Source of the DNA: Pseudoroseicyclus aestuarii | GTDB lineage: Bacteria > Pseudomonadota > Alphaproteobacteria > Rhodobacterales > Rhodobacteraceae | Assembly (NCBI RefSeq): GCF_003217255.1 | Contig: NZ_QJTE01000003.1 | Span: forward strand, 310,001 to 374,000 | Direction: 5' to 3' | Length of the DNA: 64,000 nucleotides | Made by a program: the position numbers and the translations under genes | Part shown: in pieces, positions 15,795 to 26,185 of the stretch | Position numbering within the stretch: the first letter of the stretch is position 1 | Layout of the letters: each line of letters starts with the position of its first letter | Notes under the pieces: model-generated | What the model saw: only the letters and a program-made list of their open reading frames with translations | What the model was told of the DNA's origin: nothing | Database searches by the model: none

Positions 15795-17714
15795 ATGTCG
15801 TCTGCCGCCCGACGCGCCTGCACCCTTGCCCCCGCCCTCGCCGCGATCGGGGTCTACGCCCTCTCCTCGCAGCCTGTCCCGGCGCAGGAGGCGGACCCGG
15901 CGGCCACGCAGGCCGAAGAAGGCGGCGGCGAGGATGTCACCGTCTCCTACGGCTACACCAACTTCGGCGAGCTGCAGTATCCCGAGGACTTCGACCACCT
16001 GGCGTACGTCAATCCGGACGCGCCCAAGGGCGGCGAGATGAGCCAGTGGTCGCCCGGCGTCTTCGACAGCGTGAACCCCTATACGACCAAGGGCTCTGCC
16101 GTCGGCATCCAGACGGGCCTGATGTACGAGAGCGTGCTGAACGGCGCGGCGGACGACAACTACAGCGCCTACTGCTACATGTGCACGACGCTGGAATATC
16201 CCGCCGACCGCAGCTGGGTCGTCTTCAACCTGCGCGACGACGTGCGATTCTGGGACGGCACGCCGATGACCGCCGGGGACATCAAGTTCTCGTTCGAGCT
16301 GTTCCTCGAGCAGGGCATCCCCGAATTCCGGACCATTCGCTCCTCCTGGATCGACAGCATCGAGATCGAGGATCCGCACCGCATCCGCTTCAACTTCACC
16401 GAGGCCGCCCCGCCGCGCGACATCGTCACCTTCGCCGGGGGCATGCCCGTCTTCTCCAAGGCCTGGTTCGAGGAAAGCGGCACGCGTCTCGACGACACCA
16501 CCTTCGAGCCCTTCATGGCGACGGGCCCCTACGACATCGAGAGCCTCGATGCCGGCCGGTCCATCACCTATGGCCGCGTGGACGACTGGTGGGGCGCCGA
16601 GGACAAGTTCAACATCGGCCAGTTCAACTTCGACACCATCCGGATCGAGTATTTCGCCGATTCCACCGCCGCTTTCGAGGCCTTCAAGGCGGGCGAGTAC
16701 ACCTTCCGCTCCGAGAATTCCGAACGTCTCTGGGCCACCGGCTACGAGTTTCCGGCGGTCGAGAACGGCTGGGTCGTCACCGAGGCGCTGCCTAACGAAG
16801 GGCTGGCCTCCGCGCTGGGCTTCACCTTCAACCTCGACGAGCCGCAGTGGCAGGACATCCGCGTGCGTGAGGCCGTGGGCCTGATGTTCAATTTCGAATG
16901 GTCCAACAAGTCCCTGTTCTACGGGCTGAACACCCGCGTGAACTCCTTCTGGCAGAACTCGGACCTCGAGGCAGTGGGCACCCCTTCCGAGGGCGAGGTG
17001 GCACTGCTGCAGCCTCTGGTCGAGGAGGGGCTGCTGGACGAGAGCATCCTGACAGACGAGGCGGTGATGGCGCCGGTCTCGAGCGAGCGGGCGCTGGACC
17101 GCGCGGCCCTCAGGCGCGCCTCGGCCCTGCTGGACGAGGCGGGCTGGACAGCCGGCCCGAGCGGCGCCCGCAGCAAGGACGGCGTGCCGCTGACGCTGAC
17201 GATCCTGCAGTACAACCCCGAATACGACCGCATCGTGAATCCCTTCATCGAGAACCTCCAGCGTCTCGGCGTCGCGGCCCGGCTGGAGCGGGTCGATACC
17301 TCGCAATACGTCACACGGCGGGACGAGGGCGATTTCGGCCTTGCCAACCAGCTCTTCAGCCTGGGGCTGGAGCCCAGCACCGTTCTTTACCAGTGGTTCG
17401 GCAGCGCCACCGCCGGCGCCTCCTCGCGCAACCTGATGCGGCTGCGCAATCCGGCTGTCGACCGGCTGATCGAACCGGTCATCGCGGCCCAGACGCTGGA
17501 CGAGCTGCGCACCTCGGTGCATGCGCTCGACCGGGTTCTGCGGGCGGACAGGTTCTGGATTCCGCAGTGGTACAACGACGAATTCTGGGTCGCTTACTAC
17601 GACATGTACCGCCATCCCGAGACCCTGCCCGAGGGTGCGCTCGGCAGCCTGAGCCTGTGGTGGTACGACGAGGCGGCCGCGCAGGACCTGCGCGAGGCGG
17701 GCGCCCTGCGCTGA
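15795..17714 (+). CDS. yejA: YejA: oligopeptide/microcin C ABC transporter substrate-binding protein
   Basis: 639 residues from ATG 15795, which has GAAGGAACGCC upstream; an ATG 27 bases earlier has none. A Sec signal peptide (about 1-33, ending PVPAQE) is followed by the mature start [20 protein letters not shown], the YejA/ DppA-like SBP_bac_5 fold with [20 protein letters not shown]. It collects peptides in the periplasm; E. coli YejA imports microcin C and enterobacterial peptides. It heads an operon with yejB, yejE and yejF, separated by 1 base, overlap 1 and overlap 4. An acidic Ala/Glu/Gly linker (about 36-52) precedes the domain. Confidence 0.94.
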   Translation: MSSAARRACTLAPALAAIGVYALSSQPVPAQEADPAATQAEEGGGEDVTVSYGYTNFGELQYPEDFDHLAYVNPDAPKGGEMSQWSPGVFDSVNPYTTKGSAVGIQTGLMYESVLNGAADDNYSAYCYMCTTLEYPADRSWVVFNLRDDVRFWDGTPMTAGDIKFSFELFLEQGIPEFRTIRSSWIDSIEIEDPHRIRFNFTEAAPPRDIVTFAGGMPVFSKAWFEESGTRLDDTTFEPFMATGPYDIESLDAGRSITYGRVDDWWGAEDKFNIGQFNFDTIRIEYFADSTAAFEAFKAGEYTFRSENSERLWATGYEFPAVENGWVVTEALPNEGLASALGFTFNLDEPQWQDIRVREAVGLMFNFEWSNKSLFYGLNTRVNSFWQNSDLEAVGTPSEGEVALLQPLVEEGLLDESILTDEAVMAPVSSERALDRAALRRASALLDEAGWTAGPSGARSKDGVPLTLTILQYNPEYDRIVNPFIENLQRLGVAARLERVDTSQYVTRRDEGDFGLANQLFSLGLEPSTVLYQWFGSATAGASSRNLMRLRNPAVDRLIEPVIAAQTLDELRTSVHALDRVLRADRFWIPQWYNDEFWVAYYDMYRHPETLPEGALGSLSLWWYDEAAAQDLREAGALR

Positions 17715-17715
17715 T

Positions 17716-18822
17716 ATGGCTGCCTATATCCTACGCCGCCTACTTCTGGTGATCCCGACCCTGCTCGGGATCATGGTGCTGAACTTTGCCCTGATCCAGT
17801 TCATCCCGGGCGGGCCGATCGAACAGATCATCGCCCAGATGGAAGGCGGCGGAGACGTCTTTCAGGGCATCTCGGGCGGCGGCAGCGGCCCGGTCATGGA
17901 CGACACCGGCATCGGCGCCGGCGCCGGCAGCACGGGGTCGAGCCAGTATGTCGGCGCCCGCGGCCTGCCGCCCGAGTTCATCGCCGAGCTTGAGCGGGAG
18001 TTCGGATTCGACAAGCCGCCGCTCCAGCGCTTCGGCGAGATGATGTGGAACTACCTGCGCTTCGACTTCGGCGAAAGCTGGTTCCGCTCCATCTCGGTGG
18101 TGGATCTCGTGCTGGAAAAGATGCCCGTCTCGATCTCTCTGGGGCTGTGGTCGACCCTTCTGGCCTACCTGATCTCGATCCCGCTGGGCATCCGCAAGGC
18201 GATGCGCGACGGCTCCAGCTTCGACACCTGGACCTCGGGCGCGATCATCGTCGGCTACGCGATCCCCGGCTTTCTCTTCGCGATCCTGCTGATCGTCCTG
18301 TTCGCGGGGGGCAGCTACTGGCGCATCTTCCCGCTGCGGGGGCTGACCAGCGACAACTGGGAAAGCCTGAGCCTGCTGGGCAAGATCGCGGACTACTTCT
18401 GGCACATCACGCTGCCGGTGCTGGCGAGCACGATCTCGGCCTTCGCGACGCTGACGCTGCTGACCAAGAACAGCTTTCTCGACGAGATCAAGAAGCAGTA
18501 CGTGATGACCGCCCGCGCCAAGGGGCTGACGGAGAACCGGGTGCTGTACGGCCACGTCTTCCGCAACGCGATGCTGATCGTGATCTCGGGCTTTCCGGCG
18601 CTCTTCATCGGCGTCTTCTTCGGCGGGTCGCTGATCATCGAGACGCTGTTCAGCCTCGATGGCCTCGGGCGGCTGGGCTACGAGGCGGCGTTGCAGCGCG
18701 ATTACCCGGTGGTCTTCGGCACGCTCTTCGCGTTCTCGCTGCTGGGCCTCGTGGTCGGCATCCTGACCGACCTGACCTATGTGCTGATCGATCCGCGCAT
18801 CGACTTCGAAAGGCGGGGCTGA
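17716..18822 (+). CDS. yejB: YejB: oligopeptide ABC transporter permease
   Basis: 368 residues, close to the family length. The first membrane segment (about 8-30, [20 protein letters not shown]) ends in FIPGGP, as usual for DppB-like permeases. A Gly/Ser-rich periplasmic stretch (about 47-85) separates it from the remaining five segments. The EAA loop is [20 protein letters not shown] (about 262-281), which contacts YejF. One base separates its ATG from the yejA stop, so translation is coupled. With YejE it forms the channel of the importer. Confidence 0.95.
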   Translation: MAAYILRRLLLVIPTLLGIMVLNFALIQFIPGGPIEQIIAQMEGGGDVFQGISGGGSGPVMDDTGIGAGAGSTGSSQYVGARGLPPEFIAELEREFGFDKPPLQRFGEMMWNYLRFDFGESWFRSISVVDLVLEKMPVSISLGLWSTLLAYLISIPLGIRKAMRDGSSFDTWTSGAIIVGYAIPGFLFAILLIVLFAGGSYWRIFPLRGLTSDNWESLSLLGKIADYFWHITLPVLASTISAFATLTLLTKNSFLDEIKKQYVMTARAKGLTENRVLYGHVFRNAMLIVISGFPALFIGVFFGGSLIIETLFSLDGLGRLGYEAALQRDYPVVFGTLFAFSLLGLVVGILTDLTYVLIDPRIDFERRG

Positions 18823-20084
18823 TGCGCGTCTCTCCCCTCACGCGGCGCCGCTGGCGCAACTTCCGCGGCAACCGCCGGGCCTTTGTCAGCCTGATGATCT
18901 TCGGCGTGCTCTTCGTGCTGTCGCTCTTTGCCGAGGTGCTGGCGAACGACAAGCCGCTCATGGTCTCCTACCGGGGCGAATGGCGCTTTCCGGTGCTTGA
19001 GTTCTACTCCGAGCGGGCCTTCGGGGGCGATTTCCCGACCGAGGCGGTCTATGCCGATCCCGAGGTGCAGTGCCTGATCGTCACCGGCGGGATCGAGGAC
19101 TGCTTCTACGAGCCGGACAGGATGATCGCGGCCGTCGAGCAGGGCGAGACGCCCGAGATCCTCGACGGCGATCCCGCGCAGTTCGAACCCGGCTGGATGA
19201 TCTGGCCGCCGATCCCCTATGCCTTCGACACCATCGTCGACCGGCCCGGCGTGGCCCCGGCGGCGCCGAACGTGATCGGCAGCTGGACCGACGCGGCGGG
19301 CGAGGGGCATTTCGGCCTGCTGCCCGCGGACCAGCGCGGCTACAACCTTCTGGGCACCGACGACACCAAGCGCGACGTGATGGCGCGGGTGATCTACGGC
19401 TTCCGCCTCTCGATCCTCTTCGCGCTGATCGTGACCGCCTGCGCCAGCGTGCTGGGCGTCGCGGCCGGGGCGGTTCAGGGCTACTTCGGCGGCTGGACCG
19501 ACCTGATCTTCCAGCGCTTCATCGAGGTCTGGACCGGCCTTCCGTCGATCTACGTCATCATCATCGTCTTCGCGATCTTCGACCGGGGCTTCTGGCTGCT
19601 GGTCCTACTGTCGGTGCTTTTCGGCTGGCCCGCGCTTGTCGGCGTCGTGCGGGCGGAATTCCTGCGTGCCCGCAACTTCGAATACATCCGCGCGGCAAAG
19701 GCGCTGGGCGTGTCGAACGGCACGATCATGCGGCGGCACATGCTGCCCAATGCCATGGTGGCGACGGTGACCATGCTGCCCTTCATCGTCACCGGCGCGA
19801 TCGGATCGCTGGCCGCGCTCGATTTCCTCGGCTTCGGCCTGCCCTCATCGGCCCCCTCGCTGGGCGAGCTGACGCTGCAGGCCAAGCAGAACCTGCAGGC
19901 GCCATGGCTGGGCTTCACCGCCTTCTTCACCTTCGCGATCATGCTCTCGCTGCTGGTCTTCATCTTCGAGGGGGTGCGCGACGCCTTCGACCCGCGCAAG
20001 GTCTTCACCGGCGGCACGAAGGTCCAACCCGAAAGCGAAGAGGTCGCGGCGCAGGATGCCGAGGCCGCGGCGGAGGCCCGATGA
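18822..20084 (+). CDS. yejE: YejE: oligopeptide ABC transporter permease
   Basis: 420 residues. The start ATG shares its A with the yejB TGA. Membrane segment 1 is at about 22-42; a long periplasmic loop (about 45-180) follows, containing the family landmarks KPLMVSYRGEWRFPV, GGDFPTE and WPPIPYAFDT, then the core with LLGTDDTKRDVMARVIYGFR and the EAA loop YIRAAKALGVSNGTIMRRHM. The loop is longer than in E. coli YejE, with an added stretch of about 40-60 residues including two cysteines (QCLIV and EDCFYE). The C-terminal 25 residues are Glu/Ala-rich. A longer frame starting at 18045 is a shadow of yejB. Confidence 0.94.
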   Translation: MRVSPLTRRRWRNFRGNRRAFVSLMIFGVLFVLSLFAEVLANDKPLMVSYRGEWRFPVLEFYSERAFGGDFPTEAVYADPEVQCLIVTGGIEDCFYEPDRMIAAVEQGETPEILDGDPAQFEPGWMIWPPIPYAFDTIVDRPGVAPAAPNVIGSWTDAAGEGHFGLLPADQRGYNLLGTDDTKRDVMARVIYGFRLSILFALIVTACASVLGVAAGAVQGYFGGWTDLIFQRFIEVWTGLPSIYVIIIVFAIFDRGFWLLVLLSVLFGWPALVGVVRAEFLRARNFEYIRAAKALGVSNGTIMRRHMLPNAMVATVTMLPFIVTGAIGSLAALDFLGFGLPSSAPSLGELTLQAKQNLQAPWLGFTAFFTFAIMLSLLVFIFEGVRDAFDPRKVFTGGTKVQPESEEVAAQDAEAAAEAR

Positions 20085-21664
20085 CAGACCCCATCCTCGA
20101 CGTGCGAAACCTGCGCATCGCCTTCCGGCAGGACGGCGCCCTCGTGCAGGCGGTGCGCGGCGTCAGCTTTCAGGTCGGCCGGGGCGAGACGGTGGCACTG
20201 GTGGGCGAAAGCGGCTCGGGCAAGTCGGTCACGGCGCTCTCTACCGTGCAGCTTCTGGGCGATACCGCGCAGCTGTCGGGCAGCGTGCGCTACGAGGGGC
20301 GCGAGATGGTCGGCGCGCCCGAGCGCGAGCTACGGGCCGTGCGCGGCAACGACATCAGCTTCATCTTTCAGGAGCCGATGACCTCGCTCAACCCGCTGCA
20401 CACCATCGAGCGGCAGCTGCGCGAATCGATCGAGCTGCACTCGGGCCTGCGCGGCGCCGCGGCACGGGACCGCGTCGTGTCTCTGCTGGACGAGGTCGGC
20501 ATCCGCGATCCCGAAAGCCGGCTGGCGAGCTATCCGCACCAGCTCTCGGGCGGGCAGCGGCAGCGCGTGATGATCGCCATGGCGCTGGCGAACGGGCCGG
20601 ATCTGCTGATCGCGGACGAGCCGACGACGGCGCTGGACGTGACGATCCAGGCGCAGATCCTCGAGCTGCTGGCCGATCTGAAGACGCGCGAGGGGATGAG
20701 CCTTCTGTTCATCACCCATGACCTTGGCATCGTGCGGCGCATCGCAGACCGGGTCTGCGTGATGAAGGACGGCGAGATCGTCGAGCAGGGGCCGACCGCC
20801 GAGATCTTTTCGAACCCGCAGCATCCCTACACGCAGATGCTGCTCGCCGCCGGATCGACGGGCCTGCCCGCGCCGGTGCCGGAGGGCGCGCAGACGGTGC
20901 TCGAGACGGAGGGGCTGCGCATCTGGTTCCCGGTGCAGCGCGGCCTGCTGAAGCGGACGGTCGGCCATATCAAGGCCGTGAACGACGCGACCCTCACGGT
21001 GCGAGAGGGCGAGACCGTCGGCGTCGTCGGCGAGTCGGGCTCGGGCAAGACGACGCTGGCGCTGGCGGTGATGCGGCTGGTCGGCAGCGAGGGGGCGATC
21101 CGCTTCGACGGGCGCCCCATCGAGCGGCTGGCAGAGCGGCAGTTGCGGCCCCTGCGCTCCGAGATGCAGATCGTCTTCCAGGACCCCTTCGGCAGCCTGA
21201 GCCCGCGGATGACCGTGGCCCAGATCGTGGCCGAGGGGCTGGGCGTGCACGGCGTAGAGAAGGGCCGCGACAGGCGCGAGATGGTTGCCGAGATCCTGCG
21301 CGAGGTCGGCCTCGATCCCGCATTGATGGACCGTTACCCGCACGAGTTCTCGGGGGGGCAGCGGCAGCGCATCTCCATCGCGCGGGCGCTGATCCTGCGG
21401 CCGCGCCTGATGGTGCTGGACGAGCCGACCTCGGCCCTCGATCAGACGGTGCAGGCGCAGATCGTCGACCTGCTGCGCGCCCTTCAGGAAAAGTACCGCC
21501 TCGCCTATCTCTTCATCAGCCACGATCTCGCGGTGGTGCGCGCTCTCAGCCACAAGATCATGGTGATGCGTGCGGGCGACGTGCTCGAGGCGGGGCCGGC
21601 GGCGCAGGTCTTCGACGCGCCGCAGCACGCCTATACAAGGGAGCTTCTGGCCGCCGCGGGCTGA
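20081..21664 (+). CDS. yejF: YejF: oligopeptide ABC transporter ATPase (two nucleotide-binding domains)
   Basis: 527 residues; both halves are complete. Domain 1 has GESGSGKSV (about 39-47), [15 protein letters not shown] (about 160) and [12 protein letters not shown]. Domain 2 has [14 protein letters not shown] (about 317), [15 protein letters not shown] (about 427) and [12 protein letters not shown]. It energises the YejB/YejE channel for periplasmic peptides delivered by YejA. The ATG overlaps the yejE stop (ATGA). It is the last gene of the operon and abuts the convergent flavin reductase gene with no gap. Confidence 0.95.
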   Translation: MTDPILDVRNLRIAFRQDGALVQAVRGVSFQVGRGETVALVGESGSGKSVTALSTVQLLGDTAQLSGSVRYEGREMVGAPERELRAVRGNDISFIFQEPMTSLNPLHTIERQLRESIELHSGLRGAAARDRVVSLLDEVGIRDPESRLASYPHQLSGGQRQRVMIAMALANGPDLLIADEPTTALDVTIQAQILELLADLKTREGMSLLFITHDLGIVRRIADRVCVMKDGEIVEQGPTAEIFSNPQHPYTQMLLAAGSTGLPAPVPEGAQTVLETEGLRIWFPVQRGLLKRTVGHIKAVNDATLTVREGETVGVVGESGSGKTTLALAVMRLVGSEGAIRFDGRPIERLAERQLRPLRSEMQIVFQDPFGSLSPRMTVAQIVAEGLGVHGVEKGRDRREMVAEILREVGLDPALMDRYPHEFSGGQRQRISIARALILRPRLMVLDEPTSALDQTVQAQIVDLLRALQEKYRLAYLFISHDLAVVRALSHKIMVMRAGDVLEAGPAAQVFDAPQHAYTRELLAAAG

Positions 21665-22267
21665 TCAGCCGGGGCGCACCATCTCGAAGACCTCGGCGAC
21701 GCTGGCATAATCGTTGTAGCCCAGCCGCGAGAGGGGGCGGTAGCGGGTGACGTCCAGCCGCCCCTCGACCAGCGCGGCATCGTCGATATGCACGCCGACC
21801 ACCTCGCCGATGGCCATCCGGCTCGCGCCCCCCTTCAACTCGACGATCTGCAGCAGGCGGCATTCCAGCGCGGCGGGGGCGGCGGCAACGCGCGGGCAGT
21901 CGATCTCGGCGCAGTCCGCCTTCTCGAGGCCGGCCTCGGCGAACTCGTCCCGGTCGGCGGCGAAGGAGCCTGAGCTGACGTTCATCGCCTCGCGCAGCGC
22001 GTAGCCCGCGATATTGACGCAGAAGACGCCGGTGTCCTTCGCATTCGCAAGGCTGTCCTTGCCGAAATCGCGGTCGTCCTTGCCGCCGGTGGTCGAGAAC
22101 ATGACCTGCGGCGGCGTGTAGGCGACGGCGTTGAAGAAGGAATAGGGCGCGAGGTTGTCGCGACCATCCGTCCCGCGGGTCGAGATCCAGCCGATGGGGC
22201 GCGGCGCGACGATGGCGCCGAAGGGGTTGTGCGGCAGGCCGTGGCCCTCGGCCGGGCGGTAGAACAT
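21665..22267 (-). CDS. flavin reductase-like (DIM6/NTAB) domain protein
   Basis: 200 residues from ATG 22267, which has GAGGAGACG in front; a longer frame upstream lacks one. The core GAIVAPRPIGWISTRG-DGRDNLAPYSFF-AVAYTPPQV matches flavin reductase-like proteins that bind FMN in a split barrel, and DTGVFCVNI and GEVVGVHID are the later strands. Members either reduce flavin for a partner monooxygenase or use bound FMN directly. No partner monooxygenase lies next to it. It directly follows yejF on the opposite strand. Confidence 0.88.
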   Translation of the reverse strand: MFYRPAEGHGLPHNPFGAIVAPRPIGWISTRGTDGRDNLAPYSFFNAVAYTPPQVMFSTTGGKDDRDFGKDSLANAKDTGVFCVNIAGYALREAMNVSSGSFAADRDEFAEAGLEKADCAEIDCPRVAAAPAALECRLLQIVELKGGASRMAIGEVVGVHIDDAALVEGRLDVTRYRPLSRLGYNDYASVAEVFEMVRPG

Positions 22268-22391
22268 GGGCGTCTCCTCAATGCGGTCGGGTCGCAACCT
22301 AGGCCGCGCCGCCGCGCGCACCAGCCGGTGCCGGTTTGGCAAGGCGCGAGACGCGTGCTAGCACCCGGCGCGACGAAACGGGGGGCGCGTC

Positions 22392-22880
22392 GTGGCCGAA
22401 ATCCTGATCGAGACCCCGGCCGATGCGCCGGAGGTCGAGGCGCTCTATGATCTGTGCTTCGCGCCGGGGCGCACGGCGCTGTCCTCCTATCGCCTGCGCG
22501 AGGACGTGGCCCCGGTGCCCGCGCTCTGCCGCCTCGTGCGCGGGCGCATGGGCGAGGTCGCGGGCGCGATCCGCGTCTGGCCGGTGCTGGTCGGTGGCGC
22601 CGAGGCGCTGCTGCTGGGGCCCGTCGCGGTGCATCCCGTGCGGCAGGGCGAAGGGCTCGGCGCGCTGCTGATCTGGCGCACGCTCGAGGTGGCGCGCGAG
22701 CTGGGGCATCCGCGCGTCCTGCTGGTGGGGGACGAGCCCTATTACGCCCGCTTCGGCTTCGCCCGGCTCGAGGGGGTCGAGATGCCGCCCCCCACGAACC
22801 CCGACCGCGTCCTCGGCGTCGCGCTGCAGGAGGGCGCTTGGGAGGGCGTGACCGGCGCCGTTTCGCGCATCGCGCCCTGA
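22392..22880 (+). CDS. GNAT-family N-acetyltransferase (YhbS-like)
   Basis: 162 residues, GTG start after GGGGGGCGCGTC. The acetyl-CoA site is LLLGPVAVHPVRQGEGLGALLI (about 76-97) with the Q-G-E-G-L-G pyrophosphate loop, and EPYYARFGFARL (about 116-127) is the terminal strand typical of YhbS-like enzymes. The group acetylates amines or small molecules; the acceptor is unknown. It is divergent from the flavin reductase. Confidence 0.87.
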   Translation: MAEILIETPADAPEVEALYDLCFAPGRTALSSYRLREDVAPVPALCRLVRGRMGEVAGAIRVWPVLVGGAEALLLGPVAVHPVRQGEGLGALLIWRTLEVARELGHPRVLLVGDEPYYARFGFARLEGVEMPPPTNPDRVLGVALQEGAWEGVTGAVSRIAP

Positions 22881-22939
22881 CGCGCCCCGGCGCGCGCGGG
22901 GACGATTGACCCCGGGCGCCGGCGTGCCAAATCTGGGGC

Positions 22940-23749
22940 ATGCGCGCGATGAAGGAAATCAACCCCGCCACCCCGCCCGTGCCCCTGACCGCAGAGGCGC
23001 GCGCCGAGATCGCCGCCCTCGCGGACCGGCAGCGCAAGGCGGCCTCGCTTCTCATGCGGATCGTCAGCCTTGCCGGTGGGCGGGTCGAGGACGGGATGCG
23101 GATGCTGCCGAAGCCGGCGCGCAGCCGGATCGAGGCCGGCGCCCGCGCCGCCCTGACCCGCAGCTACGCCCTGGCCGAGGACAGCCGCGGCTTTTCCGCC
23201 GGCCCCTGGGGCGCGCTGACGCGGCAGGTCTCGACCGACCGGCAGCATCGGCTCGTCGCGACGGTTTCGGGTGCTTTCGGCGGCCTCGGCGGGCTGCCGA
23301 CGGCGCTGGCCGAGATCCCCGTGGCCACCACCATCATCTTCCGCGCCGTGCAGGGCGTGGCGCAGGCCAATGGCGAGGATCCGGCCTCGGAGGAGACGCG
23401 GCTGGAATGCCTGCGCGTCTTCGGCGCGGGCGGCGCCGGGCCGGATGAGGCGGGCATCGACACCAGCTTTCTGGGCGCGCGGCTCGGCCTCAGCGGGATC
23501 GCGCTGAACACGCTGATCGCCCGGGTTGCCCCGCGCTTCGCCGCCGTGCTGGGCGCGCGGCTGGCCGGGCAGGCCGTGCCGATCCTCGGCGCCGTGGCGG
23601 GGGCAGGCACGAACTGGGCCTTTACCGGCTACTACACCGAGGTCGCGCATGTGCACTTCGGCCTGCGCCGCCTCGTGCGGCACTACGGCGAAGAGGCGGT
23701 GCTGAACGAGTTTCACACCGTCCTGTCGGGCAAGACCCGGCGCGGCTAG
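22940..23749 (+). CDS. EcsC-family protein
   Basis: 269 residues. GALTRQVSTDRQHRLVATVSG and GGLPTALAEIPVATTIIFRA (about 105-130) are characteristic of EcsC-domain proteins, and AVAGAGTNWAFTGYYTEVAHVHFGLRRL (about 222-249) forms the conserved C-terminal part with hydrophobic helices. The name comes from the Bacillus ecs operon; the biochemical role is unknown and membrane association is likely. Two possible starts (22940 and 22949) differ by three residues. Convergent with ptsP across 15 bases. Confidence 0.85.
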   Translation: MRAMKEINPATPPVPLTAEARAEIAALADRQRKAASLLMRIVSLAGGRVEDGMRMLPKPARSRIEAGARAALTRSYALAEDSRGFSAGPWGALTRQVSTDRQHRLVATVSGAFGGLGGLPTALAEIPVATTIIFRAVQGVAQANGEDPASEETRLECLRVFGAGGAGPDEAGIDTSFLGARLGLSGIALNTLIARVAPRFAAVLGARLAGQAVPILGAVAGAGTNWAFTGYYTEVAHVHFGLRRLVRHYGEEAVLNEFHTVLSGKTRRG

Positions 23750-23764
23750 CCCCGCAGGCCCGGC

Positions 23765-26017
23765 CTAGATCAGCCAGCCGTTCTGCGTCAGCCAGGTCAC
23801 GACGGGCCGGCGGACCGAGGATTCGCCCGCGGCCCGCGTCTCGTCGATGACGCCCCGCACCTCGTCGAGGTTGCAGCGCCGCAGCAGGTGCTTGACCGGC
23901 CCGATCGAAGCGGGGCGCATTGACAGTGTGCGAAAGCCCAAGGCGGCGAGGGCCAGCGCCTCGACCGGGCGGCCCGCATCCTCGCCGCAGAAGCTGAGCG
24001 GCGTTCCGGCGGCCTCGCAGCGGGCGACTATCTGCGACAGCAGCGCGAGGAAGCTGGCGTCCAGCGTGTCGTAGCGCCGGCGCACGCGCTCGTTCTCGCG
24101 GTCGGCAGCGAAGAAGAACTGCTTGAGATCGTTGCCGCCGACCGAGAGAAAGTCGACCTCTTCGAAGAAGCGGTCGGGCGCGAAGGCGAGGCTGGGGGTT
24201 TCCAGCATCGCGCCGACCTCGACCGAGGCGGGAAGGGGGCGGCCAAGGATGCGCTCGCGCTCCAGCGCCTTGTCCAGCTCCTCGCGCGCGCGGGCGAACT
24301 CTCCGGCCTGCGCGATGAAGGGGAACATCACCGACAGCGGCCGCCCGCCGGCGGCGCGGATCAGCGCCTGAAGCTGCATCCGCAGCACGCCGGTCTTGTC
24401 GAGGCCGACGCGGATCGCCCGCCAGCCCATGGCCGGGTTCGGCTCGTCGTTGGGCTTCATGTAGCTCAGCACCTTGTCCGAACCGATGTCGAGCGTGCGG
24501 AAGCAGACGCGCTTGCCCTCGGCCGCGTTCATCACGCGGGCATAGAGGGCCGAAAGCTCGGCCCGCTTGGGCATCTTGTTGCGGATCAGGAACTGCAGCT
24601 CGGTGCGGAACAGGCCCACGCCCTCGGCGCCCGATCCCTGCAGCGAGGGCAGGTCGGCCATCAGCCCGGCGTTCATGTGCAGCGCGATGGTCTTGCCGCA
24701 GAGCGTCTCGGCCGGCAGCTCGCGCAGGCCGGCATAGCGCTCCATCGCGCGGGCCTGCATCGCCATCTTGTCGCGGAAGGCGGTGCGGATCTGGTCGTCG
24801 GGGCGCAGGTGCGCCACGGCCTGATCGCCGTCCACGAGGATCACGTCGCCGTTCAGCGCCTCCTGCACGACGCCCCGGGCATGGATTACCAGCGGGATCG
24901 CCCAGGCGCGGGCGACGATGGCGGCATGGCTGCCGACCGAGCCTTCCTCGAGCACGATGGCGCGCAGCGTCTTGCCGTAATCCAGCAGCTCTCCGGGGCC
25001 GATGTTGCGGGCCACAAGGACCGGGTTGTCCGGCATCTCGGCGCCGGTGTCGCGGCCCTGCCCGCTGAGGATGCGCAGGAGGCGGTTGGACAGATCGTCG
25101 AGATCGCTCAGCCGCTCGCGCAGGTAGGCGTCGTTGGACCGGGCCATGCGGGTGCGCGCGAGGCTCTGCTCCTTCTCGACCGCGGCCTCGGCCGAAAGGC
25201 CGCTGGAGATGTCCTCTTCCATCCGGCGCATCCAGCTGCGCGAATTGGCGAACATGCGGTAGGCCTCGAGGACCTGCACCTCTTCGGCGTCGACGGTCTT
25301 GGCGTTCTCGAGCATCTCGTCGACGCGGCCGCGCAGCTCCTCGGCGGCCTCGCGCAGACGCTCCAGCTCGGCCACCGGGTCCTCGGCGATGGGATTGGTC
25401 ACCACCACCCGGGGCTCGTGCAGCCAGACGCAGCCCTCGGCGGCGCCCTCCTGTCCCGTCGTGCCGCGGAAGGTGGCGGGGTTCTGGTGCCGGGCCGCCA
25501 GCGCCGCGCCCTGGTCGACGAAGGCGCCCAGCTCCGTCATCTCGGCCAGCACCATGGCCACCACCTCGAGGGCATAGACCTCGTCGGCGGTGTATTGCCG
25601 CGCGTCCTTGGACTGCACGACGAGCACGCCCATCGGCTCTCCCAGGCGCTGGATCGGGATGCCGCAGAAGCTGGAGTACCGCTCCTCGCCGGTCTCCGGC
25701 ATGTAGCGAAAGCCCTTCTCGGCGGGGGCATTGGCGGTGTTCACGACCCGCCGGCTGCGCACCGTGCGCCCCACGAGGCCCTCGCCCAGCCGCATCCGCG
25801 TCTGGTGCACCGCCTCGGGCTGCAGCCCCTCGGTGGCGCAAAGCTCCAGCGTTTCGGGGTCGCGGAACAGGTAGATGGAGCAGACCTCGGTGCGCATCTG
25901 CTCGGCGATGAGCTGCACGATCCGGTCCAGCCGCTGCTGCCCGGCGCCGCCTTCGGCCATCACCGCCCGCAGCCGCCCGAGCAGTTTCCTGCTCTCGCTT
26001 TCGGTCCGTTGTTCCAT
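23765..26017 (-). CDS. ptsP: PtsP: GAF-domain phosphoenolpyruvate-protein phosphotransferase (EI-Ntr)
   Basis: 750 residues from ATG 26017 (AAGGGG upstream); a longer frame to 26119 has no ribosome-binding site. The N-terminal GAF domain (about 10-165) binds glutamine in this family. The EI part follows: phosphohistidine region EGSVGSHAAIVARAWAIPLV (about 360), and the PEP-binding TIM barrel with GVGLFRTELQFL, FRTLDIGSDKV, MFPFIAQAGE and SVGGNDLKQF, plus the catalytic Cys in PLSFCGEDAG. It starts the nitrogen PTS, passing phosphate from PEP to NPr and EIIA-Ntr, which control potassium, nitrogen and carbon responses. No other PTS gene is in the window. Confidence 0.95.
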   Translation of the reverse strand: MEQRTESESRKLLGRLRAVMAEGGAGQQRLDRIVQLIAEQMRTEVCSIYLFRDPETLELCATEGLQPEAVHQTRMRLGEGLVGRTVRSRRVVNTANAPAEKGFRYMPETGEERYSSFCGIPIQRLGEPMGVLVVQSKDARQYTADEVYALEVVAMVLAEMTELGAFVDQGAALAARHQNPATFRGTTGQEGAAEGCVWLHEPRVVVTNPIAEDPVAELERLREAAEELRGRVDEMLENAKTVDAEEVQVLEAYRMFANSRSWMRRMEEDISSGLSAEAAVEKEQSLARTRMARSNDAYLRERLSDLDDLSNRLLRILSGQGRDTGAEMPDNPVLVARNIGPGELLDYGKTLRAIVLEEGSVGSHAAIVARAWAIPLVIHARGVVQEALNGDVILVDGDQAVAHLRPDDQIRTAFRDKMAMQARAMERYAGLRELPAETLCGKTIALHMNAGLMADLPSLQGSGAEGVGLFRTELQFLIRNKMPKRAELSALYARVMNAAEGKRVCFRTLDIGSDKVLSYMKPNDEPNPAMGWRAIRVGLDKTGVLRMQLQALIRAAGGRPLSVMFPFIAQAGEFARAREELDKALERERILGRPLPASVEVGAMLETPSLAFAPDRFFEEVDFLSVGGNDLKQFFFAADRENERVRRRYDTLDASFLALLSQIVARCEAAGTPLSFCGEDAGRPVEALALAALGFRTLSMRPASIGPVKHLLRRCNLDEVRGVIDETRAAGESSVRRPVVTWLTQNGWLI

Positions 26018-26185
26018 AGTGCCCCTTGACGCCGGCGAAATCAGGGCTCCGGCGCCTGCCGCCGCCCTGTAGAGCACATCGCCGGCCCGAGCGGAACGAC
26101 GTTTTCGCGCAGCGGTCACGCCCCTGTCACTGGAATGTTATCACAAAGGGCGAGGGTGCCCGCGACGCAAGCACGGGAGCAAGCC

